This document shows, piece by piece, positions 1 through 7,006 of a DNA stretch of 64,000 bases. The notes under the pieces are model-generated. The model was not told where the DNA came from. It ran no database searches and saw only the letters and a list, made by a program, of their open reading frames with translations. Source of the DNA: Campylobacter sp. RM5004. GTDB lineage: Bacteria; Campylobacterota; Campylobacteria; Campylobacterales; Campylobacteraceae. Position 1 is the first letter of the stretch; every line of letters begins with the position of its first letter. The DNA lies in contig NZ_CP059599.1 of assembly GCF_022369455.1 (NCBI RefSeq), positions 1,454,409 through 1,518,408 of the forward strand, in the 5' to 3' direction. The position numbers and the translations under genes were made by a program.

Positions 1-116
1 TATATCCTTTCACATAAATCATCATTGCTAAGCAATAAACCGCTATTATCCCAATTCTCTTGCATTTCAAAAGGACTAATCTCATTTAAAAAATTATAAA
101 TTTCACCAACTCTCAT
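1..116 (-). CDS. NIF3/YbgI-family protein, N-terminal fragment
   Basis: Only the first 38 codons are in the window; the gene runs off the left edge. The reading MRVGEIYNFLNEISPF..ENWDNSGLLL matches the start of NIF3-like dinuclear-metal-centre proteins, in which a P-F-x(4-6)-W-D-N-S-G-L motif is conserved. Family members bind two metal ions; their cellular role is unsettled. The start codon overlaps the dgkA stop as ATGA, so the two are probably co-transcribed and translationally coupled. Identification rests on the N-terminal motif alone. Confidence 0.75.
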   Translation of the reverse strand, partial: MRVGEIYNFLNEISPFEMQENWDNSGLLLSNDDLCERI

Positions 117-466
117 AAAAACTCCTTATATAAAACCACTCCCCAGCAAAGAATGGCAATTAAAATGGTAAAAAACACACCAGCAGAGCCTAAATCTTTA
201 GCATCTTTTGCAAGCTTGTGGTATTTATTTGTAGCCAAATCAACAACGCTTTCAATCGCCGTATTAAAGCACTCAGCCGCAAATACAAACAAAATTACAG
301 CTATTAAAAAAGCTTTTTCATAAAGAGAAAAAGGATAAATCAAAGCAAATAAAATAAAGCAAATTCCTATTACAAATTCTATAATAAATGCACTCTCGCT
401 TAAGGCTCTTTTAATACCTGCTAGAGCGTAGCTTGCGTTTTTAAAAAAAGAATAATTTTTCTTCAT
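113..466 (-). CDS. dgkA: Diacylglycerol kinase (DgkA family)
   Basis: Small integral membrane kinase of 117 residues, the usual length. It phosphorylates diacylglycerol (or undecaprenol in some relatives) with ATP at the inner membrane and recycles lipid by-products of envelope synthesis. Three membrane segments are visible (about 28-46, 51-68, 94-113). The family signature E65-x2-N68-x3-E72-x3-D76 followed by KYHKLAKDAKDLGSA matches the E. coli active-site region. It lies between flgG and the NIF3-like gene on the same strand; the 3' end overlaps the next start by 4 bases. Confidence 0.95.
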   Translation of the reverse strand: MKKNYSFFKNASYALAGIKRALSESAFIIEFVIGICFILFALIYPFSLYEKAFLIAVILFVFAAECFNTAIESVVDLATNKYHKLAKDAKDLGSAGVFFTILIAILCWGVVLYKEFL

Positions 467-522
467 AACAACTCCTAAAAATTGATTATAAGAAAAATTA
501 TTAATAAAAAAGTTTTTGTAAA

Positions 523-1311
523 TTATCTCTTCAAGCCATTTACAATTGAAAGCATTTCATCACTTGTTGTGATTGCTTTTGAGTTTGCTTCATAGGCTCT
601 TTGACCTGTGATTAGGTCTGTCATTTCTTCAACTAATTGAACGTTACTCATTTCAACAAAGTTTTGCTTAATTTGACCAAAACCATTTGTTCCGCCAATT
701 CCAACAACCACACCACCACTTGCACTTGTTTCTAAAAAGTTATTATCTCCTAAAGCATGTAAGCCACTTGGATTTATAAAGTTTGCAAGCTCAATTTGAC
801 CTAATTGCACGGCTTCAGGATTTCCTGCTTGAATAACGCTTACAACACCATCGGTTCCAATACCAATAGAAATAGCATCTTCAGGAACGGTAATTTCAGG
901 AATTAATCTATATCCATCACTATTTACAATAGTTCCTTCACTATCTAATTTAAACGCTCCGTTTCTAGTATAAGCAGTTGTGCCATCAGGAAGTTGCACT
1001 TGAAAAAAGCCATTTCCTGCAATTACAACATCTAATTGATTGCCAGTTTCTTTAAAATATCCTTGTGTAAATTGCTTAGTAATTGCTGTTGGGCGAACTC
1101 CAAGACCTACTTCAATACCTGTTGGACTTTGCGTCGTTGTGCTTGTGCTTGTGCCTGCGTATTCCATTACTTGATACATTAAATCAGCAAATTCTGCCCT
1201 ATTTTTCTTATATCCCATTGTATTTACGTTTGCAATATTGTGAGATGTTGTATCAATTTGCGTTTGCTGCGCTATCATTCCTGTTGCTGCTGTATATAAA
1301 GATCTAAGCAT
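523..1311 (-). CDS. flgG: Flagellar distal rod protein FlgG
   Basis: 262 residues, normal FlgG length. The N-terminus MLRSLYTAATGM..Q..D..SHNIANVNT.GYKK and the C-terminus NVQLVEEMTDLITGQRAYEANSKAI are the two conserved halves of the rod/hook family coiled-coil core; the mid-part NGFFQV..PDG..AYTRNGAF is the D1 signature. It is exported by the flagellar type III system and builds the distal rod. It starts 8 bases after flgF stops and has no promoter of its own visible, so it should be read from the sigma54 promoter before flgF. Confidence 0.97.
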   Translation of the reverse strand: MLRSLYTAATGMIAQQTQIDTTSHNIANVNTMGYKKNRAEFADLMYQVMEYAGTSTSTTTQSPTGIEVGLGVRPTAITKQFTQGYFKETGNQLDVVIAGNGFFQVQLPDGTTAYTRNGAFKLDSEGTIVNSDGYRLIPEITVPEDAISIGIGTDGVVSVIQAGNPEAVQLGQIELANFINPSGLHALGDNNFLETSASGGVVVGIGGTNGFGQIKQNFVEMSNVQLVEEMTDLITGQRAYEANSKAITTSDEMLSIVNGLKR

Positions 1312-1319
1312 TTTTACTC

Positions 1320-2129
1320 CTATTTAACATTTGCTAATTTATTTATTGCGTCGTTATTTAGCTCATCCATGTGGCTTGTCATTACTTTTTGATACATTTC
1401 AACTAAGCGATGAGTTTCAATAAGTCCTACCATTTCATTTACTGCATTTACATTACTCATTTCTAAAAATCCACTCGCAAGTGCATTTGAACCCTCAAAA
1501 TCTTGCATTTTAGTTAAATCATCAAGCCTATAAAGATTATCTCCGATTTTTTCTAAATCTCTTGTATCATCCATTCTAGCTACGAAAATTCTATTTGCTA
1601 CTTCGCCATCTAAATAGATATTTCCATCTCTATCAATAGTAAGCCTTTGTCCATCTCCTACTTGAATGCCATCATTTACAGGGTCATTAAAATAATTTGA
1701 ACTAAGTAATCTTTCTCCATCTTTTGTAACGACAAAGCCTTCTTCATCTAAACTAAAAGCTCCATTTTTTGTAAATTTTACTTGTCCATCTGCTGAGCGA
1801 ACCATAAAAAAACAATCGCTTCTTTTAATCGCTATATCTAAAGGATTATTAGTAGGACGAATTGCTCCTACACTGAAATCAGTATATTCAATATCAATAT
1901 TAGGAACTCTGTTTATTGTTTGATTTATGTATTTTGCAGCTTGCCTTGTATTATCATCTATTGGCATATTTTGCATTTCTTCATCATAAAGTCTTTTAAA
2001 ATCAGCTATTACTACATTATCTTTTTTAAATCCTGCAGTATTAACATTCGCTAAATTATTTGATATCACATTTAAGCGATTTAGCTGAGTTACCATTGCT
2101 CCTGTTGCTTGATAAAATCCGTTTTGCAT
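1320..2129 (-). CDS. flgF: Flagellar proximal rod protein FlgF (FlgG2-type)
   Basis: 269 residues from the ATG at 2129. This start is chosen over an open extension to 2258 because it has AAGGA six bases upstream, begins with the family N-terminus MQNGFYQATGAMVTQLNRL..ISNNLANVNTAGFKK, and lies just downstream of a sigma54 promoter that the longer form would translate. The C-terminus ASGFLEMSNVNAVNEMVGLIETHRLVEMYQK is typical of rod proteins. In C. jejuni the equivalent pair is named flgG2-flgG. It forms an operon with flgG. Confidence 0.9.
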   Translation of the reverse strand: MQNGFYQATGAMVTQLNRLNVISNNLANVNTAGFKKDNVVIADFKRLYDEEMQNMPIDDNTRQAAKYINQTINRVPNIDIEYTDFSVGAIRPTNNPLDIAIKRSDCFFMVRSADGQVKFTKNGAFSLDEEGFVVTKDGERLLSSNYFNDPVNDGIQVGDGQRLTIDRDGNIYLDGEVANRIFVARMDDTRDLEKIGDNLYRLDDLTKMQDFEGSNALASGFLEMSNVNAVNEMVGLIETHRLVEMYQKVMTSHMDELNNDAINKLANVK

Positions 2130-2157
2130 TCTAATCCTTAAGTAATTTTCAATAAAA

Positions 2158-2174
2158 TAGCAAAAATCGTTCCA
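2158..2174 (-). promoter_or_regulatory. Sigma54 promoter of flgF-flgG
   Basis: On the minus strand TGGAAC-N5-TTGCTA, a strong match to the RpoN -24/-12 pattern used for rod and hook genes in Campylobacter. The -12 element lies about 30 bases before the flgF ATG. The site overlaps the Shine-Dalgarno region (AAAGGAG) of the divergent gene starting at 2185. Confidence 0.88.
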
Positions 2175-2184
2175 AAGGAGAGTT

Positions 2185-3255
2185 ATGAAAAAAATATTTT
2201 TATCAATTTTAATCGCAAGTAATTTATATCCTTGCACAGGCATTAGTATTAAAAGCAATGAAAATGCTTATTTACAAGCAAGAACAATAGAATATGGAGA
2301 AAGCAATCTAAACTCAAAATTAATAATAGTTCCTAAAAACCATTCTTTTAATTCGCTTTTACCAAATACAAAAGAAACAGGAATTAGTTGGAAAAGTAAA
2401 TATAATTTCGTAGGAATTAGTGTTATTAATGAAAGATTTATAGCTGAAGGTTTAAACGAAGCTGGGCTTAATGCGGGATTTTTTTATTTTCCAAATTATG
2501 GAAGCTTAGAAAAATATAATAAAAAATATAAATCAAAAAGCTTAGTGGATTTGCAACTTGTAAGCTATATTTTAAGCAATTTTAAAAGCGTAGAAGAAGT
2601 AAAACAAAACATTAAAAACCTAAAAATAGTAAATATTGCTTACGATAAAGATAACAACGCTTTACCGACAGCACATTTTAGAGTAGCTGATAGCACTGGA
2701 GCTAATATTGTTATTGAAATCATAGAAAATGGCAAAATTATGATTTATGAGAATAAAGTAGGAGTTATTACTAATTCTCCTGATTATCCTTGGCATATCA
2801 AAAACCTAAATAATTATGTAAATTTAAGAGCAGGAAATGCAAATAATTTTAATGTAAATAATCAAGAAATTTCTTCATTTGGTGCAGGAACTGCAGCTCT
2901 TGGCTTGCCTGGAGATATTACACCGCCATCAAGATTTGTAAGAGCATTCTTTTATCTTAAAACTATGCCTAAATTAAATACAAAAGATAGTATTTTTACA
3001 GCTTTTCATATATTAAATAATTTTGATATTCCAATAGGCGTTGAGTTTTCAAACGAGCATAAAGAATATATTCCAAAAGATATTTTAAGCGCTACACAAT
3101 GGGGCAGCCTTAGTGATTTATCTAATTTAGAGTTTTATTATAAAACTATGAATGATTTTAGTATTAAAAGAGTTGATTTAAAAAACATCAGTTTTAAAGA
3201 ATACAAAATAATAAACTTAAATGAAGAAAAGCAAATAAATGATATAAAAATCTAA
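2185..3255 (+). CDS. Choloylglycine hydrolase / penicillin V acylase family (linear amide hydrolase)
   Basis: 356-residue Ntn-hydrolase. The first 16 residues form a signal peptide and C17, directly after it, is the expected autocatalytic nucleophile; R33 (QARTIEYG) is the usual active-site partner. Further family marks are TNSPDYPWHIKNLNNYVNLR and GAGTAALGLPGDITPPSRFVRAAF-like text with F-F for A-F. Members cleave linear amides such as conjugated bile salts, penicillin V or N-acyl homoserine lactones; the substrate cannot be read from sequence. A periplasmic location is inferred from the signal. The ATG has AAAGGAG upstream, but that stretch also carries the flgF promoter, so its own promoter must lie inside flgF. 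Confidence 0.88.
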   Translation: MKKIFLSILIASNLYPCTGISIKSNENAYLQARTIEYGESNLNSKLIIVPKNHSFNSLLPNTKETGISWKSKYNFVGISVINERFIAEGLNEAGLNAGFFYFPNYGSLEKYNKKYKSKSLVDLQLVSYILSNFKSVEEVKQNIKNLKIVNIAYDKDNNALPTAHFRVADSTGANIVIEIIENGKIMIYENKVGVITNSPDYPWHIKNLNNYVNLRAGNANNFNVNNQEISSFGAGTAALGLPGDITPPSRFVRAFFYLKTMPKLNTKDSIFTAFHILNNFDIPIGVEFSNEHKEYIPKDILSATQWGSLSDLSNLEFYYKTMNDFSIKRVDLKNISFKEYKIINLNEEKQINDIKI

Positions 3256-3256
3256 G

Positions 3257-3289
3257 GAATTTGAATTCGGAATTTCCGAATTCAAATTC
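3257..3289. terminator. Perfect 16-bp inverted repeat between convergent genes
   Basis: GAATTTGAATTCGGAA, one T, then its exact complement. It starts one base after the acylase stop and touches the stop of the convergent transporter gene, so it can serve both as a terminator. Each arm is a variant of the dispersed GAATTTGAAWTAGGAATT repeat. Confidence 0.75.
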
Positions 3290-4620
3290 TATAAATAATA
3301 AGCTATTAAAGCACCACCTACAACTAAAGGAATGTTATAGAATATAAATGTAGGGATACATACATCTTTTATGTGATCGCTTTGCTTATCAGCATTAAGT
3401 CCAACTGTAATTCCAAGTGTAGCTTCACTTGCAGGTGAGCCTGTATCTCCAACAGCACCAGCGCAAGCAATAATAAAAATAATACTTTCAGCACTAAAGC
3501 CAAGTTCTGTGCAAATTGGCACAAATAAAGTAGCAATGATAGGAACCGTTCCAAACGAGCTACCAATTCCAAGAGTAATTAATAAGCCTATACACATCAT
3601 TCCAAATGTAATTGCAAGTTTGTTTGTTGTGATACTTAAAGTAAAATCAACTATCTCCTTAATCGCTCCTGTGCCTTGTAAAACAGCTCCAAAACCACAA
3701 GCAATTAGCATAATAAATGCTACATAACCCATTAAAGAAAAACCACCTAAAAATACTTCATCAATTTTTTTATACTCAATCCCACCACTAACACAAATAA
3801 ACAAAAATCCAAGCAAAGCAGAAAGCGGCAATGAGCCTACAAAAATCTGAGTTGTAAGAGTGATTAATAAGCCTATCATTACCATTGCTTCTTTTTTGCC
3901 AAACTTTATTTCATCTAAGTTTTCGTATTTTGCTTCAAGCTCTTTATAAGCTCTTGGTTTTCTATAATAAATAAAAGAAGCTAAAAGCCCGAAAAACATT
4001 ATAAAAAACATAAGCCAAACAACACCAGCAACATCGCTTTGAGTTACATTTACACCATTAGCGTTTAAAGATTGAGTGATAATATCTTGAAATATTAGAC
4101 CAAATCCAACAGGCAAAGTCATATATGGAGTTGTAAGTCCAAATGTAACAGCACATGCAATTGCACGTCTATCAATTTTAAGCTTATTAAATAGACTTAG
4201 CATTGGTGGGATTAAAATCGGAATAAATGCTACGTGAATAGGAATTAAGTTTTGTGAAAAGCTTGAGATTATCGCAAGTGAAAAAAGCAATAAAACCTTT
4301 TTATCAGACATTTTTTTGCTAATAAAATTAACTAAAAAAGCAGTTAGATTTGTCCTAGATACTGCGACAGCTAAAGCACCCACTAAAACATAACTAAGAG
4401 AAGTTTGCAAGTTACCACTCATACCTTTTATAAAAGTATTCATAATATCTTTTAAAGCTGTCATTGAGCTTGAGATTGCTACTAAAAAATTGCTATCAAA
4501 ATTATAGCTCATAAGTCCAGCGATAAGGCTAGAAACCAAAACGGCTAAAAATACATTAAATCTTAAAATACAAAGTCCAAGCATTATTAAAATGCTTATA
4601 AAAACTGGGTTTGTTAACAT
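3289..4620 (-). CDS. YuiF/NhaC-type Na+/H+ antiporter-family permease, possible amino-acid transporter
   Basis: 443 residues, about eleven to twelve hydrophobic segments, with the family stretches SFSQNLIPIHVAFIPILIPP, GLTTPYMTLPVGFGLIFQ and GAVGDTGSPASEATLGITVGLN. Although the Pfam family is named Na+/H+ antiporter, YuiF-like members have been predicted to carry amino acids such as histidine; that is family knowledge from memory. The 24-residue Phe/His-rich leader ORF upstream at 4690-4764 supports amino-acid control. It is a single-gene unit ending at a hairpin shared with the convergent acylase gene. Substrate is unproven. Confidence 0.8.
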   Translation of the reverse strand: MLTNPVFISILIMLGLCILRFNVFLAVLVSSLIAGLMSYNFDSNFLVAISSSMTALKDIMNTFIKGMSGNLQTSLSYVLVGALAVAVSRTNLTAFLVNFISKKMSDKKVLLLFSLAIISSFSQNLIPIHVAFIPILIPPMLSLFNKLKIDRRAIACAVTFGLTTPYMTLPVGFGLIFQDIITQSLNANGVNVTQSDVAGVVWLMFFIMFFGLLASFIYYRKPRAYKELEAKYENLDEIKFGKKEAMVMIGLLITLTTQIFVGSLPLSALLGFLFICVSGGIEYKKIDEVFLGGFSLMGYVAFIMLIACGFGAVLQGTGAIKEIVDFTLSITTNKLAITFGMMCIGLLITLGIGSSFGTVPIIATLFVPICTELGFSAESIIFIIACAGAVGDTGSPASEATLGITVGLNADKQSDHIKDVCIPTFIFYNIPLVVGGALIAYYL

Positions 4621-4689
4621 AAAAATTCCTTTAAATTAAAAATTAAAAAAAATATAAAAAATTAAAAATGATTAAAAAAATATGAAGTA

Positions 4690-4764
4690 TTAATGCCCTA
4701 AGGCATGATGGAAGAAGAAGCTTGTAAATAAATTGTTCGTTAGAAAAAATGGTAAAACACTCAT
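4690..4764 (-). CDS. Phe/His-rich leader peptide (24 aa), possible attenuator
   Basis: Short ORF with a strong ribosome site (AAAAGGAG, 7 bases before ATG), 69 bases upstream of the permease start. The product is MSVLPFFLTNNLFTSFFFHH followed by ALGH and stop: six Phe and three His in 24 residues, with TTC-TTC-TTC-CAT-CAT as consecutive codons. The last codons overlap a small hairpin (ATGCC-TTAG-GGCAT) and a T7 run follows about 12 bases later. This arrangement resembles his and phe operon leaders. A role in attenuation is inferred; chance cannot be excluded. Confidence 0.6.
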   Translation of the reverse strand: MSVLPFFLTNNLFTSFFFHHALGH

Positions 4765-4898
4765 TTAAAAACTCCTTTTAAAAATAATTTTCGTTATTCA
4801 ATCTAAAATTTTCTAAAATCTTCCTTAAAATTTTAATTTTTTTTGAAATTAATTAAAATTATCCATAATTTATTAAACTTCATCACAAAGGAGCGTAT

Positions 4899-5615
4899 AT
4901 GAAAAAGATAATTTTTTTAATATTTTCTATATTTTTATTTGCAAACGAAGCTGAAATAGCACTTGATTTAGCAAAAGTAAATGGGTATTTTAAAAACATA
5001 AAATCATGTAGCGAGAATGATTTTAATGGTTGTGATAATTTAGAAGATATTGGCAAGATTAAATATATAAAAGAAGCAAAAGAATATATAAACGAAGAAT
5101 GCAAAGCAAAAAATATGGCAGCATGCTATATAATCTCAACTTTTAGCGATGATGAATATACCAAATATAACGCCTTAAGACTTGCTTGTCAAAATCATTT
5201 TGATTTAGCATGCACTAAATTAGTGATTGATTATGAAAAGAACTCAACAAAAGCTCTAAAAATCTTAAAAAATCAATGCGATAACGAAAACAACCAAAAC
5301 TCATGCTATGCAACAGCTAGATATTATAAAGGTTTTTTAGATAAAGAAAATGCTATAAAATACTCTAAAATAGCTTGTGATAAAGGCTTTTATAATGCTT
5401 GTATATTTGAAGCTAGTGTTCATTATGAAAACAATAACATAAAAACAGCATTTAATATCTTAGAAAAAACTTGTGATAAAGGTTATGAAGAAGCTTGTTT
5501 TGTAGCTGCTAATTCATATTTAAAATTATCAAAATTTAAATTAAGTAAAAAATTCTTAGAAAAATCTTGTAAATTAGGCAATAAAATCGCTTGTCAAAAA
5601 CTAAATGGATTTTAA
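4899..5615 (+). CDS. Sel1-like repeat, cysteine-rich secreted protein
   Basis: 238 residues with a signal peptide (1-16, ending LFANEA). The rest consists of helical repeats of about 34-36 residues with paired cysteines, for example ENQNSCYATARYYK-type, IACDKGFYNACIFEASVHY and TCDKGYEEACFVAANSYL. This is the pattern of Helicobacter cysteine-rich proteins (Hcp, Sel1-like repeats), which form disulfide-linked helical hairpins outside the cytoplasm. A specific function is not known. It has its own AAAGGAG site and is followed, one base after the stop, by a dispersed repeat copy. Confidence 0.8.
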   Translation: MKKIIFLIFSIFLFANEAEIALDLAKVNGYFKNIKSCSENDFNGCDNLEDIGKIKYIKEAKEYINEECKAKNMAACYIISTFSDDEYTKYNALRLACQNHFDLACTKLVIDYEKNSTKALKILKNQCDNENNQNSCYATARYYKGFLDKENAIKYSKIACDKGFYNACIFEASVHYENNNIKTAFNILEKTCDKGYEEACFVAANSYLKLSKFKLSKKFLEKSCKLGNKIACQKLNGF

Positions 5616-5633
5616 AATTCCTAATTCAAATTC
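5616..5633 (-). repeat. Dispersed 18-base repeat, exact copy
   Basis: AATTCCTAATTCAAATTC immediately after the Sel1-like gene stop and before lgt. Single copy, no partner arm. Confidence 0.85.
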
Positions 5634-5654
5634 TACAAAAAAAGGATAAGATAA

Positions 5655-6458
5655 ATGCTTGAATTTTGGCAACATTTTTACGAAAACACAAATAGAGTTG
5701 CTTTTAGCATAGGAATGTTTAAAATACATTATTATGCGCTTTGTTATATTGCAGCACTTTTAATAGCTTTATACATAGGTCAAAAAAATGCTCATAAATT
5801 TGGCTTTAGTAAAAAAGAAATAGAAAATTATTTTATATGGATTGAAATAGGCATTATTTTAGGAGCAAGGATAGGTTATATTTTAGTTTATAGCGATGAT
5901 AGAGCGTATTATTTGCTAAATCCTTGGCAAATGTTTAATCCATTTAGCAACGGAGAATTCATAGGAATTGCAGGAATGAGCTATCATGGAGCATTATTTG
6001 GTGCTTTAATTGCTACATATTTGTATGCTAAAAAATATAAAAAAAATATGTTTAAAATACTAGATTTAGTAGCTTTATCAGTTCCTTTGGGCTATGTTTT
6101 TGGAAGAATAGGAAATTTTTTAAATCACGAGCTATTTGGCAGAATTACTGATGTTTCTTGGGGTGTTTATGTTGGAAATGAATTAAGACATCCAAGCCAA
6201 CTTTATGAAGCATTTACAGAAGGAATTTTAACATTTTTAGTGATTTGGTATTTTTCTAAAAATATTAAGTTTAATGGGCAATTAATTTGTATTTATGGGA
6301 TAACTTATAGCATTGCTAGATTTGCTTGTGAGTTTTTTAGAGAACCTGATTTTAATTTAGGCTTTATTGCTTTAAACTTATCTATGGGACAAATACTAAG
6401 CTTTATAATGTTTTTAATATCAATCTCTCTATATTTTTATTTAAAGAAGAAAAATTAA
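5655..6458 (+). CDS. lgt: Prolipoprotein diacylglyceryl transferase
   Basis: 267-residue inner-membrane enzyme that moves diacylglyceryl from phosphatidylglycerol to the lipobox cysteine of prolipoproteins, the first step of lipoprotein maturation. About seven membrane segments. Conserved features: H111 in MSYHGAL, the Lgt signature GRIGNFLNHELFGR (R151, N154, N157, E159) and RHPSQLYEAFTEGI. The start has AAAAAAGGATAAG upstream. It stands alone between the Sel1-like gene and the PepSY genes; 15 bases after the stop comes a G9 tract. Confidence 0.97.
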   Translation: MLEFWQHFYENTNRVAFSIGMFKIHYYALCYIAALLIALYIGQKNAHKFGFSKKEIENYFIWIEIGIILGARIGYILVYSDDRAYYLLNPWQMFNPFSNGEFIGIAGMSYHGALFGALIATYLYAKKYKKNMFKILDLVALSVPLGYVFGRIGNFLNHELFGRITDVSWGVYVGNELRHPSQLYEAFTEGILTFLVIWYFSKNIKFNGQLICIYGITYSIARFACEFFREPDFNLGFIALNLSMGQILSFIMFLISISLYFYLKKKN

Positions 6459-6473
6459 GCATAATTTAAGTAT

Positions 6474-6482
6474 GGGGGGGGG
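6474..6482 (+). repeat. Homopolymeric G9 tract, candidate phase-variable site
   Basis: Nine consecutive G in very AT-rich intergenic DNA, 64 bases before the start of the PepSY-like gene. Runs of 8 or more G are the classic slippage sites behind phase variation in Campylobacter. Here it is outside any ORF, so a change of length would alter promoter or operator spacing, not a reading frame. Confidence 0.7.
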
Positions 6483-6485
6483 TAT

Positions 6486-6501
6486 AGTAATCAAAATTAC
6501 T
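6486..6501. promoter_or_regulatory. Small inverted repeat upstream of PepSY operon, possible operator
   Basis: AGTAAT-CAAA-ATTACT, three bases after the G9 tract and 45 bases before the next start. A regulator could bind here, but no known consensus is claimed. Confidence 0.35.
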
Positions 6502-6546
6502 TTATTTTGTTAATATTGTAGTTTAATTTTTTTTAAGGAGTTTAGT

Positions 6547-6957
6547 ATGAAAAAATTATTATTTTTAGGTGCAATTACTGCTAGTTTATTTGCTGATTCT
6601 TTAATAAATCCAAGCGAGTTACCGCAAAATATAAAAGATTTTATTAAAACTCATTATGCAAATGAAAATATCGCAAAAGCTGAAAAAGACTGGGATTCTT
6701 ATGAAATCAAGCTAAACAATGGAACAGAACTTGATTTTACTAAATCAGGCGAGTTAAAAGAAATTGATGCAAAATACAGCCCTATTCCAGACACAATCTT
6801 ACCAGAACTTACAAAAGCTGCAAAAGAAAGCCAAAAAGGTGCAAATCTTATGGAAATAGAAAAAGAATGGAATGGCTACAAATTAAAATTTAGTAACAAC
6901 TATAAAGTTTATATTGACAGCAAAGGCGTTGTTACAAAAACTATCTTAGACGACTAA
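6547..6957 (+). CDS. Periplasmic PepSY-like domain protein
   Basis: 136 residues; signal peptide 1-16 (LFADS). Two similar repeats follow, each with a short helix, then strand text of the type (E)KEWDSYEIKLNNGTELDFTKSGELKEI and EIEKEWNGYKLKFSNNYKVYIDSKGVV. This is the PepSY-like fold of small periplasmic proteins thought to bind peptides or act as inhibitors. The next gene encodes a PepSY-TM membrane protein 49 bases downstream, so the two may be partners. Strong site TTAAGGAG upstream. A hairpin-forming copy of the dispersed repeat starts at its stop codon. Confidence 0.75.
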   Translation: MKKLLFLGAITASLFADSLINPSELPQNIKDFIKTHYANENIAKAEKDWDSYEIKLNNGTELDFTKSGELKEIDAKYSPIPDTILPELTKAAKESQKGANLMEIEKEWNGYKLKFSNNYKVYIDSKGVVTKTILDD

Positions 6958-6989
6958 GAATTTAAATAGGAATTTCGCTTGAAATTCCT
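6958..6989. repeat. Dispersed repeat variant forming a hairpin
   Basis: GAATTTAAATAGGAATTT begins one base after the stop; AGGAATTTC-GCTT-GAAATTCCT (6968-6989) makes a 9-bp stem. It may end transcription partly before the PepSY-TM gene. Confidence 0.7.
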
Positions 6990-7006
6990 TTCATTTTAGG
7001 AGAATT

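Noticed and set aside
1083-1307. Open frame on the plus strand opposite flgG
   Set aside because: Antisense to a certain gene, low-complexity Leu-rich product, no ribosome site.
2130-2258. N-terminal extension of flgF to 2258
   Set aside because: It would run through the sigma54 promoter and the divergent gene start; the ATG at 2129 has a ribosome site and the conserved N-terminus.
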